Source: Cololabis saira (Eukaryota > Chordata > Actinopteri > Beloniformes > Belonidae). Taken from it: DNA of 64,000 bases. The position numbers were made by a program, and so were the translations under genes. Below, piece after piece: positions 1-10,548 of the stretch; within the stretch, counting starts at the first letter, position 1, and every line of letters starts with the position of its first letter. The stretch is taken from positions 34,486,379-34,550,378 of the forward strand of contig NC_084596.1 of assembly GCF_033807715.1 (NCBI RefSeq). Direction: 5' to 3'. The notes beneath the pieces were generated by a model. The model was not told where the DNA came from. It searched no databases and worked only from the letters and a program-made list of their open reading frames with translations.

Positions 1-3000
1 CATCCATCTGAGTGTTCAGGAGTTTCTGGCTGCTCTTCATGTCCATCTGACCTTCATCAAGTCTGGAGTCAACCTGCTGGAGGAACAAAAAAACACCTTC
101 TGGTGGTTCAAAATAAGAGCAGAGTCTCACTTCTATCAGAGTGCTGTGGACAAGGCCTTACAGAGTCCAAACGGACACCTGGACTTGTTCCTCCGCTTCC
201 TCCTGGGTCTTTCACTGGAGACCAATCAGACTCTCCTAAGAGGTCTGCTGGAACCAAAACAAAGAAGTTCACAGAACAATCAGGAAACAGTTAAATACAT
301 TAAGAAGAAGATCAGTGAGGATCTGTCTGCAGAGAAAAGCATCAACCTGTTCCACTGTCTGAATGAACTGAACGATGGTTCTCTGGTGGAGGAGATCCAA
401 CGGTGTCTGAGGTCAAGACGTCTCTCCACAGATAAACTGTCTCCTGCTCATTGGTCGGCTCTGGGCTTCATCTTACTGTCATTACAAGAAGATCTGGAAG
501 TGTTTTACCTGAAGAAATACTCAGCTTCAGAGGAGGTTCTACGGAGGCTGCTGCCGGTGGTCAAAGCCTCCAAGAAAGTTGTGTAAGGAAGAACACGGAC
601 ACATCTGTTTCAATTACAATCACATGTTGTGTTCATGGAGGAAATCAGTTACATTCACTGTTCAACTAAGTTCAGGTTCATGTGGGACCAGTTCTCATCA
701 GTGAACTTTACATGCAGAGAAGAGAAATGCAGCGATCACTTTTTATCAAAACTGTAGTGCAGCAACACTGATTTGGGGGGGCTGCAGGTCAGGATGTCAG
801 CAGGTATCCAACAGACATCTATACAGACAGGTGGAAGCAAGCAGTGGTCTGTGGCAGCATGCAGCTCCCGAAGCTCTGGCCTGCAAATACATTCGTTCAT
901 TTCTTGAATTAATTAATCATTGTTTCAATTACATGATTATTTCTCCTTTATCTCCTCTGCAGGTTGAGTGACTGTAACCTCTCAGAGGACATCTGTGCAG
1001 ATCTGTCCTCAGTTCTAAGCTCTCAGTCCTCCAGTCTGACAGAACTGGACCTGAGTAACAACGACCTGCAGGATTCAGGACTGAAGAAGCTGTGCCCTGG
1101 ACTGGAGAGTCCACACTGTCACCTGGAGTCTCTCAGGTCAGAATCCACCAAGTGTTCAACTGCTGACTGCTAGAACTGTGGTTGATATTGAAGGATTGTT
1201 GATGAGAGAGTTTGAATAATTGTAACTGGTAACTGGGTCCAGATCGGGTTGAAGCGCTACGGACAGTTGGTCAGAACTGTGTGTGGATGATGAACGAGGA
1301 GAAGGGCTCCACCAAGTCCACATAACCATCTGTTTGTAGTTTAGTCAGTGTAGCAATGCTCGTGCTACGGGGGTCACCAGACAGGACAGCAGACACAGGG
1401 TTTCAAGGAGGAATTCTTAATTATTTTATTTCAAATCCCACAGACGTGACCTAGGACTCAGCCAGGCACAGATCTGCACACAGCACCTTCAGTAGCTCTG
1501 TCCTCTCAGCAGAGCTCCGCTCTGTGTTTTTCCTCTCTCGTCTCCAGGGCCCGCACACTACTGAAATACACAGAGAGTGATTAGACACACCTGTGCACCG
1601 CGTCACCTGTGCGCCACCCCCCCGCACTCCCTCTCTCTCCTGCAGACCATGCCCCAATCCTGCACTCTGCCACAGTCAGTTTCAAGTTATTTCAGTTATC
1701 GTTGGTACTTTTTTCTTTCTCTAATTGAAGAGTATCAACAAGTTTTTTCACATGTGGAGTAAGCCCTAATCTGATCTGTTCTTTATCAATAAAAGTTCTC
1801 AAATAACACTTTTATGTCAGACTTTGAAATGTTTCCTACTTAATATTGAATTAATTTCCATAAAATGCTCAAACTGGAGCACCAATAACTGTCAAATGGT
1901 GACCGACCTCAGCCGCAGAAGTGTTTGTTCTTCTAACTTGGACTCAGTCTGTGTCTGGATGTCAACAAGGTTCTGGACTGATCAATATTCTGTCATTGAT
2001 CCATTTCTGATCATCTAAATGGTGACAAGTCAGTGAATAAGCTGAATGAGCTCCAGAGTTAACACAAGTGACAGAAATCATCCTCATGAGAACAACTGAT
2101 TGATTTTTCAGTTTGTTATGTGGAGTTCAAATCAGCAGCAATGAGAACTTCCTTTCCTCTTGAAGAATCTGACATCATTCATGAGGTGGACTGCTGTGGT
2201 GCCGCTGAGTGAAAGGTAGAATTGGAAACGTTCAGTGTCACACTACCAGAACCCGAAAATGGAAAAGATCTTCATTAATACCAGATTCTCTGAGAGAGAA
2301 ACTGGAAAAGAGCAGCGCTCTCTCGCTCACAATTTACACTGAAGTAATAAGAAAACACTAATCTTTGTTAACTTTGAATAAAAACCAGAAGATTGTTTCT
2401 GGAGACAGAACATTTCAGACCAAACGACATCCCTGGAAACAAGAAACACTGTTTGGTTGAGAAAATAGGGTTTATTCAGCTAAAATGAAGCTCATTACAG
2501 GGATCTCAAACACAGCTGACTTATCTGATTATAAACCTACCAAAAGTGTTGAGGACAGATATGTCAGTCATGGAGTGTGATGTCACATGCTCAGGTCACA
2601 TGATGCTCTTCACGTGTCTCTCTTCACATCTGGTGTCGGCCTCAGCAGCTGTGGGACTCTGTATGTTTATGTTCGTCCACAAGTTTAGTTCAGACTGAAA
2701 CGTCTCAACAACATTTGTTGGATTCAGGGTGATTTCCAGTGTTTCTGCTGATCCTGACCTTTCCTTCAGCGCCATCATCAGGGGAACATGAGGACAGAGT
2801 CAGCTTTAGTCTAAGAGCAGTTCTCTGAGCCTCTGCATGTGTGTTGTGTGTCTGCAGGCTGTCAGGCTGTCTGATCTCGGGGGAAGGCTGTGCTTCTCTG
2901 GTCTCAGCTCTGAGCTCCAACCCCTCCCACCTGAGAGAGCTGGACCTGAGCTACAACCATCCAGGAGAGTCAGCAGTGAAGCTTCTGTCTGCTGGACTGG

Positions 3001-4108
3001 AGGATCCCCGCTGGAGACTGGACACTCTCAGGTATGAAGACAGAAGAACATTAGATAGAGTTGCTGCAGCTCATCTTGTGCTTCAGCAGAGCTGATAGAT
3101 GCATTTCACAACCCTGAGCTGTTCTTGAACCAGTAAACATACCAGAACCACAGCATTGTGGTTTCAGGCCCATCACAGCACAATAACAGCTGCACTGTCA
3201 CTCGACCATGACATGGTCTCCTCCTGCTCCTGATTAAACAAAGATGAAGTCAGATGAAAAGAATGTGTTCAAACTGTGCTGGAATATGACGACCACAGGA
3301 CAGAGATGCTGCATTCAAGAGCATCTGTCCAAGTGTTGGATTGTTCCTTCATCAGTGTGTGAGAGCCATGTAATGTCCATGTTTGCTGGTCTGACCCCCC
3401 TCCTCCTTTCAGGGTGGAGCATGCTGGACAACAATGGTTGACACCAGGCCTGAGGAAGTGTAAGTGTGTTGTTATTTCATTCAACCATCTTCACACTGTC
3501 ACATCACTCATTCATGAGTCCATCAATGATCAATGACGGATCAATAATAACTGCAGCTGGGTTATTTGTTCTCTCCATCAGATTCCTGTCAACTCACCAT
3601 CGACACAAACACAGTCAACCACTACATCGAACTGTCTGACAACAACAGGAAGATGACGTACGTGAAGAAGGATCAGTCATATCCTGATCATCCAGACAGG
3701 TTTGATGTCTTTCCTCAGCTGCTGTGTAGAGAAGTTCTGACGGGTCGCTGTTACTGGGAGGTCCAGAGGAGAGAAGGTGTTTCTATATCAGTGAGTTACA
3801 GAAGAATCATAAGGAAAGGAAACTCTTATGACTGTTTGTTTGGAAGGAACGATCATTCGTGGAGGCTGGACTGTTGTGATGATGGTTTGTACTATGTCTA
3901 TCACAATAAAAGAACCTCTTGCTTCTCCTCTTCCTCAGTCCCTGACAGAGTATCAGTGTATGTGGACGTTCCTGCTGGAACTCTGTCCTTCTACAGCGTC
4001 TCCTCTGACAGACTGATCCACCTCCACACCTTCAACACCACATTCACTGAACCTCTCTATCCTGGGTTCAGGTTCTGGTCCAGAGGTTCTTCAGTGTCTC
4101 TGTGTTGA
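1..4108 (+). CDS. NLRC3-like NLR protein with LRRs and C-terminal B30.2 (PRY/SPRY), 5' partial
   Basis: This is the 3' part of a fish NLR, a cytosolic pattern-recognition or inflammasome-type receptor; the NACHT ATPase lies upstream of the window. Coding exons by splice sites and frame: <1-582, 963-1136, 2858-3031, 3413-3459 and 3582-4108. The first exon encodes the end of the NACHT-associated helical region (starts [20 protein letters not shown]). The next two are LRR cassettes of exactly 174 nt each, with LxxLDLSxNxL repeats and identical phases. A 47-nt linker ([16 protein letters not shown]) leads into a 175-residue PRY-SPRY exon with the CYWEV and WRLD motifs, ending SVSLC. No frameshift or stop is seen. 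Intron 2 (1137-2857) holds no exon that I can recognise; a short dispersed-repeat piece lies near 780-890. NLRC3-like genes are multicopy in fish, so the exact paralogue cannot be named. Confidence 0.9.
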
Positions 4109-4516
4109 GTTCAGTCTCAAGAGTCTCCTTTTGTCAGATAAACTGTCTCTGTTGAACAGATAGTTCAGTCTGTATATGTCTGTCTCTGTTTCCATCAGAA
4201 CACATGAATCACATGTTGGTGAAACTGTTCTGAATGATTCCTTGGAAACTTCTTTAAAGGTGGAAACTTCGTTATTCCAGGATCAACATGTTGTTCTTCT
4301 GTCTGTTTCCAGTCAAAGCTTCACAGTGAACACCAGCATGTTGTTTCTCTGAGTTACAACCTGCTGACAGATCTGAGCACAAGGTTGGTGTGCAGCCAGA
4401 GTTCACCCTGGTCTTTATTCACACCCACTTCCTGTTCCAACCATGACGTCACTACTGGACTGTCAGGTCTCTGTCATGGTAAAGTGTTTGTTTATATGTG
4501 AGCTCTCACCAAGATG

Positions 4517-4522
4517 AATAAA
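4517..4522 (+). promoter_or_regulatory. poly(A) signal of the NLRC3-like gene
   Basis: AATAAA lies 409 nt after the stop codon of the B30.2 exon. It is the first canonical signal downstream and gives a 3' UTR of about 430 nt. Confidence 0.5.
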
Positions 4523-5477
4523 ATGATCCATCCATTATCTGGAACTGCTCCTTCATGTTCAGGGTCACGGGGGTCGGCCTTGTTGATTTTTAACCATACT
4601 CTGATTATTTTTATGTACATTTGTCAGTAGAAGGAGAAATCAACAACAATAATGTGCTTCTATGGTTCTCCTTTTCTCACTTAATGATTCAGTGAGTCAA
4701 GAAAACTGTTTGGAAATAGGATGTTTTTATTGAAACCCCAGATTTTATGATACATTGTCCACTGAATTAGGTTTCAACTGTGGGAAAGTGAAAATGTCCA
4801 CTTCTTCCCTTATCTGTTTCCGTAGTATGTGTGGGTCACTGTCTTGGGGGTGATTCAGTTTTAAAGTGTTCATTTGGGTGTGGTCCAGACTACTTCCCCA
4901 TTTTTCCACTTTCATTTTGTTATCTAACCATAGTGTGTTTGTTCATTTACTTACCTTGATGCTGCTACGTGTCATTGTGGAACCGCGCTCCGCAGTGAGA
5001 CGGTATTTATATCATCCCTGCAAGGGGAAGGGGTCAAGGCGGGTGAGGTAATAGGGGAAGTTATTCATTCATATTCATTTATTATCATTTTGCACAATGG
5101 TGATTATTTTTGTTTGTGTTATTTAGGTTTGGATGGATTATCGTAAAGTGTATTATTTTGTCTTATTGTGTTTCTGGGATTATGTTTGTGTGTTGGTTTG
5201 TTGGCACTGAGCACCCCTCTGTGGAATCTAGCTGCCCAATTAAGGGTTGGGTGGGGCATGTCGTTATGCTACCTTTTGATGTAACCTACGTTTATATCAA
5301 TAAAAAAACATGTTTTAGGGTAATGTCTGTTATTGATCCATTCACCCACAATGTAATACCTGTATATAATATAACTAACTCCATTAAGCATAAAAACCTT
5401 TTAACTTTATTAATTGATACATTGTATGTTTATATTTACCTGCCTCTTACAGATAACTCGTTGATTTGTTATGTATG

Positions 5478-5478
<1 letters not shown>
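4523..5478. other. intergenic, nothing recognised
   Basis: AT-rich sequence without a coding signature. Reading frames here are short and open into the following AT repeat, so they are treated as chance. Confidence 0.5.

Positions 5479-5479
<1 letters not shown>

Positions 5480-5567
<88 letters not shown>
5480..5567. repeat. (TA)n microsatellite, about 44 units
   Basis: Uninterrupted alternating TA for about 88 bp. It is self-complementary and can extrude as a cruciform. It generates artificial Ile-Tyr reading frames. Confidence 0.95.
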
Positions 5568-5571
<4 letters not shown>

Positions 5572-5749
5572 CATATGCATCATTCCAAGATGGTGGCAAG
5601 GATGTCGTGAGATTCAGCACTCAATAAGGCATCTACATGTATACAGTGGTTTATCCTTTATCCCTGCCATAGTTCCAATACGGCAAAATGCTCACGCATA
5701 TGTTCTACGTCATCATTGTGTACAAACTGAAAAAGAGTCTACACAATTA

Positions 5750-6045
5750 AAAAAACTTGACTATGCATACAAAAATGAATATCAGGGAAGGGAAATGGAA
5801 GAACCAGGCCACCGGAGAACATGCTTGCAGTGTCAAAGGAAGGTGAAGAGCCTTAAAGCTAAATTTAAAGAAACTACTGATTCAAACAACCAAAGCGGTC
5901 ATGGTCGAATCACCTGCCTGTTTTATAACTAGCTAAGCCGTGTTATGGGCAATAAACCCAGCTGTCAGCCTTTAGAGCTGCTGGACGGCCACGAAGCAGC
6001 TGAAAAAGAGTGTGAACCTCCGACAGCCTGGATATTGATGGTGAG
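5750..6045 (+). pseudogene. Myb/SANT-like transposon accessory gene fragment with in-frame stop
   Basis: The frame reads CQRKVKSLKAKFKETTDSNN, then SGHGRITCLFYN, a TAG stop at 5930-5932, and continues in the same frame as LSRVMGNKPSCQPLELLD. This matches the third helix and linker of Myb/SANT-like DNA-binding proteins encoded by PIF/Harbinger-type transposons and their domesticated relatives. The first helices are missing or degraded next to the TA repeat. Without the stop the frame would continue for about 60 codons. Read as a decayed transposon gene rather than a host gene. Confidence 0.6.
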
Positions 6046-6231
6046 ACAGGAAAAGTTTTCAGTCTTGACATACATGCCTACTCATATGGAAAGCCTTGAG
6101 TGGAAACACACTTTTAGTAGAAAATAAAAGTTAGAAATGTTGCAAAATAAATTTACATTTGGATACTTTAAGTTGAGGTGTGTTGAGGCTATTAAAGGAA
6201 AATTACATTAAGAGAATAAATGAGCCAGTGA

Positions 6232-6610
6232 GCGTAACCTACGCCGTAGGCTAGTAAGCTACGCCGTAGGCTACGTAAGCTACGCCGTAGGCTACGTAAC
6301 CTACGCCGTAGGCTCTGCGTCGATTTGACTCGCCGACCGAAGGCAAACAGGCAGACTCGTCTAAGAGAAATAGAGAGAAATAATCCTGTGACTCGTCAGA
6401 TTTGTTTTGGATGTTTCTGATATAATAGTTTTCAGAAACCACAAAGTAATCCAGCTGTTATCTGGGTAATTTACACACTTTCAGATAAAGTTGCCGAAGA
6501 TCACGCCAGAATAAAGGGATTTATGGTTCCGCGTTACACTAACGCAGAGCCTACGGCATAGGTTACGTACCCTACGCCATAGGCTCTACGTCGATTTAAC
6601 ACGGACCCAA
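6232..6610. repeat. tandem palindromic CCTACGCCGTAGG repeats and mirrored copy
   Basis: Positions 6232-6312 hold four copies of a unit containing the palindrome CTACGCCGTAG. Positions 6530-6610 hold a related inverted pair with the phrase TTTATGGTTCCGCGTTACAC. Similar sequence recurs at 26590-26700 and 63870-64000, so this is one MITE-like repeat family. Confidence 0.7.
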
Positions 6611-7044
6611 GCTCCGGAGCCGGCAGACAGAAATCTCGACATTTCGAAGCAAATTTCTTAACAGGCGTATCTACAACTGTTAGATTTCATCTATTAAACC
6701 AACATCTTCCTAAATGATTTATTTCAGCCAGCGTAATTCTCCATAGAGCTGCAGGTTTCTCTCCCGGGACGACGGAGCAGCTTGACCCGGCGGACACGTC
6801 TGCCCCGGCGGTGACCTGCTGCTGCTCCCCGGGGCGGCGGCTATTCTCATCTCCGAAAACATCGGGTCAAATTTCTTAACAGGCGTTATTTGGATAAACT
6901 GAGCCCTGGTTGCGGATCTTAAAGGTTACCTTTATGCCTGAAAAAATATTAAAACTTAATAAAGTGCCATATTAACAGCGCTACAGCTGAAATTAAAAAA
7001 GCTTTTGGCTCTCAGCTTCCTGATCAGGGTAGGGATGAAAACGA
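6611..7044. other. intergenic, nothing recognised
   Basis: Contains a short GC-rich stretch near 6770-6840 but no open frame or repeat that I can identify. Confidence 0.5.
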
Positions 7045-7200
7045 GGGGGAGTAGGAGAAATGGGACAGGCACCTGGGCCAAGTGCCCTAGATTTCAAGTG
7101 CCCTAAAATCTCCCCCTTCTTTTTTAGGGGTTAGGGAAGAAAAGAAGGGCGAGTGGAGAAAAGAAGGGCGAGTGAAGTTGAATTGGGATTGGGCCTTAGC
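7045..7200. mobile_element. MITE fragment, family of the 26.5-27.1 kb element
   Basis: Shares AAGTGCCCTA, AGGGGTTAGGG and the terminal phrase ATTGGGATTGGGCCTTA with the MITE in a klhl18 intron at 26474-27140. Only one end is recognisable here. Confidence 0.5.
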
Positions 7201-8319
7201 ATGGGTTCACTTCAGTCTCCACCATGTAACGAGACAACCAACCAGCCTCTATCTTTTCTGCAAGATCTGGCTCAGCCTCTGCCTTTCAACCATCCCCCTT
7301 TTCATCCTCCAGATCTACGTCAGCCCCTCAGCAAGGTGAGAGCACACCAGCAAGATCCAAGCTAGTTGATTATCCTGCCGTTGGAGTCTTGAGGAGAGGC
7401 TGTGAGAGATAATCAAAAGTTGCCCTCGACATCCGAAAATTTTCAAAAAACATAGTCTCTGTGAAGCTATTCACATCTTATTCCCACTGCCTCCGTCTCC
7501 ACATCCACACAGACCTCTGTGGTGAATTTGCAGCTCATTAATGTTACATCTTCCATTACTTAAATATTTTGCAATAAAAGAATAAAAGAAAACGCTCACT
7601 TCATTCACTTCACTCCATAACATCCCCAACTGTAGTGCAATGGCTGCTGCGTCTGAAACATCATAATACTTTGGAAGAAGAGGCATAGAGGTGGTTCAGG
7701 AGAATTTTGAAGGACCACAGGTAATAGCAGAACAGCTGCACACATCTGTCCCAGATTAAACCTGGTCCCAGTAAACAGGGTTTTCTCGCCAGTCTGCCAG
7801 GTCACAGGCTGACAGCAGACCGTCCTGACACCTCTCAGCAATTCTGGGACAAAGTTCGGTGTTTCTCTAGCTTTTCTGACTGCTGATTGATCTATTTATT
7901 GATCAGAGGCTCGATGCAATGGAAAGATGGAAAGCAGGCTGATCGACTCCTGGTGCATTGTGGGAGGAAAATAGCTTTCTGTGTGAATGAGTCAATTTCT
8001 ACTGCTCTGCTTTTCAGCAGCCCCTGTCCATCCAGACTGACCTGCCAATCATTATATCAGTCTTACTCAATGACGCTTTCATTTTTCATCGTTCTTTTCT
8101 ACTACTACTACTACTGTCATTTAACAGAGGCTTTTATCCAAAGCGACTTAAATCTGAGAGAACAACACAAGAAACACAAGCTGCTGTTTTTGAGATTATT
8201 TCCTGTTACGTGACCCAGTTTCAGCCAAAGTTTATCTGTCAAGACACATATCCTCACATTTGTCTCTAGAACACTCTGGTCTACAGTTCATGGACACTCA
8301 ATGACTGATAAGTGTCCAG
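7201..8319. other. intergenic, nothing recognised
   Basis: No exon, RNA gene or full repeat is recognised. A short (CTA)n run lies near 8100-8115. Confidence 0.5.
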
Positions 8320-8402
8320 ATCCCAGACCATCATCCCTCCACCACTGTGAAAACGAACACAAATGATGTGTTCGTTTTCTCCAAACATGGTTCTGGACAT
8401 CA
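8320..8402 (-). mobile_element. Tc1-like transposase remnant
   Basis: Contains the Tc1 transposase phrase around CCATCATCCCTCCACCACTG and CAAACATGGTTCTGGACAT, antisense to the DDE domain. Short and non-coding. Confidence 0.45.
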
Positions 8403-8523
8403 GAGCCGGCCGGCTCATTAGGCTATATAGACAAATGCTAAGGGTGCCATGGCCTTCAGGTACACCACAAAATTGGAAAAAAAATTCATCTTTAGTATAA
8501 ATATATTTAAACTAGTCATTATT

Positions 8524-8720
8524 TGGGCCGCTTGGTGGCAAAGTGGGATAAGCAAGCGGTTCATATACTGAGGCTACAGTCCTCCTGCAGTGGTCGCAGG
8601 TTCGTATCCCGGCCTGTGCACCGTTGCTGCATGTCATCCCCATTCTCTCTTTCTACCCCCTTCCTATCTTCTCTTCGAATAAAGGGCCACTAGAGCCACA
8701 AAAAATCTTTAAAAAAAACC
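8524..8720 (+). mobile_element. tRNA-derived SINE with 15-bp target-site duplications
   Basis: A 197-bp body has an A-box-like stretch after GGGCCGCTTGGTGGC, a B box (GGTTCGTATCC) near 8598-8608, and an A-rich tail (AATCTTTAAAAAAAA). It is flanked by perfect 15-bp duplications AAACTAGTCATTATT at 8509-8523 and 8721-8735, the hallmark of LINE-mediated retroposition. Transcription would be by RNA polymerase III from the internal promoter. The intact duplications suggest a fairly recent insertion. Confidence 0.85.
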
Positions 8721-8882
8721 AAACTAGTCATTATTATTAACTCTGAAAATGGAAAAGTGAAATGTGAAATGATGCCCAAGTAATATTACTACAAATGACA
8801 GTAGGTGAAGTAAAAGTATTAGACAAAAACAACCATCTAGTGGATGCACCACTAGAGGTCTGTCAAATGTGTTTTTTTCCAT

Positions 8883-9463
8883 ATACTGTACTTTCCGCAC
8901 TACAAGGTGCACTTAAAATCCTTAAATATTTCTCAAAAATCGACCGTCCACCCTGTAATCAGGTGCATCTATGTATGAATTCTTGTTGTGTTTACTGACC
9001 TCGAACCAGTTTCATGCGGTACACTGTGCTCAAAAATCTGTAAAAATGTTTTAGAGCAATTTTGGTAGCGACGAAGCCGTTCCACTTGATTGATGGTCAG
9101 ACCGTTCAGCTGACACATTATCTACTCAACGTGACCTTACTGAAATTAGACGTCAAGCCAACGTTAGATTTTTAGAGTAAACCCAAATCAAATCTATATC
9201 ATAATCCAATTATAATCAAATGTTGGAATACCACGTTGTTCCAACCTCACACTAACTTCAGGTGTCCGCTGTCACCGGCAACGATGAACCAATCAGAGAA
9301 CAGGACGTAGTACTACACTTACCTGTGGCAATTTTTATTTGTGGCTTCATGGAAGACGAATGATTTAAAATGTAAGTGTATACTAGACTGTTTTGTTTCA
9401 CTTTATATATATTTCATCATGCGCCTTAAAACCCGGTGCACCTTATGGTCCACAAAATACGGT
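8883..9463. mobile_element. MITE with inverted termini (GCACCTTATGG family)
   Basis: The left end (ACTGTACTTTCCGCACTACA) and the right end (CACCTTATGGTCCACAAAAT, then ACGGT) are inverted relatives. The pattern is a common teleost non-autonomous DNA transposon. No transposase is present. Confidence 0.65.
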
Positions 9464-9589
9464 GATCATATATAGGTATTTTATAGCTTTTGTATATATT
9501 TTTATTATTATTCTTTTGTATATAGTTATTTTGATGCTATTTAATTTCTTTCCTAAGCTTACCGGTATGTAAATTGATGATGTTGGGTG

Positions 9590-9770
9590 GCACCATATAA
9601 AAACTCGCCAAACTCGGCTCTGCTGGACATTAAGCCCAAACAACTCCACTTTGGACTCATCAGCACATGGGCACGTTAATCCAGAAGTCTGCTGGTCTGC
9701 TTCTAAAGGTGTGCACACCTGCCGATGATGACTCCATCTAGGACTGATGATCCTCCTCAACTCTGACATG
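9590..9770 (-). mobile_element. Tc1-like transposase remnant
   Basis: The minus strand carries the DDE-domain region around ESKVELFGLNVQ, typical of Tc1-like elements (ETKVELFG in intact copies). The flanks are degraded. Confidence 0.6.
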
Positions 9771-10548
9771 TAGAGTGATCTGTAGTATCTGTAGAAGTCC
9801 TGTGTTAGTCAGGACTGCACAGCCCTCTGAGGTGAAGTCTTGGTCTTCTGGGAGACTCAACCCTCTTTGTGACATCTGAACTGTTGGTCGGGCTGGATCA
9901 GATCTAAATGGAACAACATCACGCTTCACTTTGTTTCTGGGACTCACAGATGAAAGAGTTTGACCTCCAAAACAGCCCGACCTGGTTTTCAGACAAGTTC
10001 AGTCTGATTCCATTTTGTTACCAAGGTGACCCATATGAGCCCACCTCAACCAGGTCACATCTGGTCCAGATGTTGATTTGTTCACTGAGTGCAGTGGGCT
10101 CAATAATCCTCCGTCATCCATCGATCGGACTGCCATAAAGAGCTGCAGCAGGAAGACGCCACCTCACAGAGCCGGACTAACTCAGAGCCACAAGACCACC
10201 TCAGACCAGCAGAACCGGCTCAGACCAACCACACAAGCTCCGGTCAGCCGGACCAGCCATACCAGCCCAGGCCGACAGGATCAAGTCGGACCCATCAGAC
10301 CAGCTCAGACCATCTGGACAGAACCGCAACCACTTTGAAGAAATATCCAGGAAAAGTTCATGCTGGATCCAATCAACAGCCAACCTGAATTCAGCACCGA
10401 CTCTGACAAAATCCAACGGCCGTAAACCTGCTGGACAGAACCCTGAAGACTGGTAACAAGGATCTGGCTTGAATCCATCTGGACTTAAATCTGAGCCCAA
10501 ATCCAGCCGTGACCCAGCCGACGTTAGCAGGCCCCCTCCCCCAGTAGG
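9771..10548. other. upstream region of the melanopsin gene
   Basis: No coding exon is recognised. The last 400 bp are enriched in CCAG/CAGA and probably include the promoter and 5' UTR of the following single-exon gene. No TATA box or initiator could be assigned with confidence. Confidence 0.4.

Noticed and set aside
5110..5932. ORFs of 166 and 153 codons across the TA repeat
   Set aside because: Their length comes from Ile-Tyr translation of the (TA)n tract; no conserved domain spans it. Only the downstream Myb/SANT-like part is kept.
8524..8720. Functional tRNA gene
   Set aside because: B box is present but the cloverleaf is not complete; A tail and target duplications identify a SINE.
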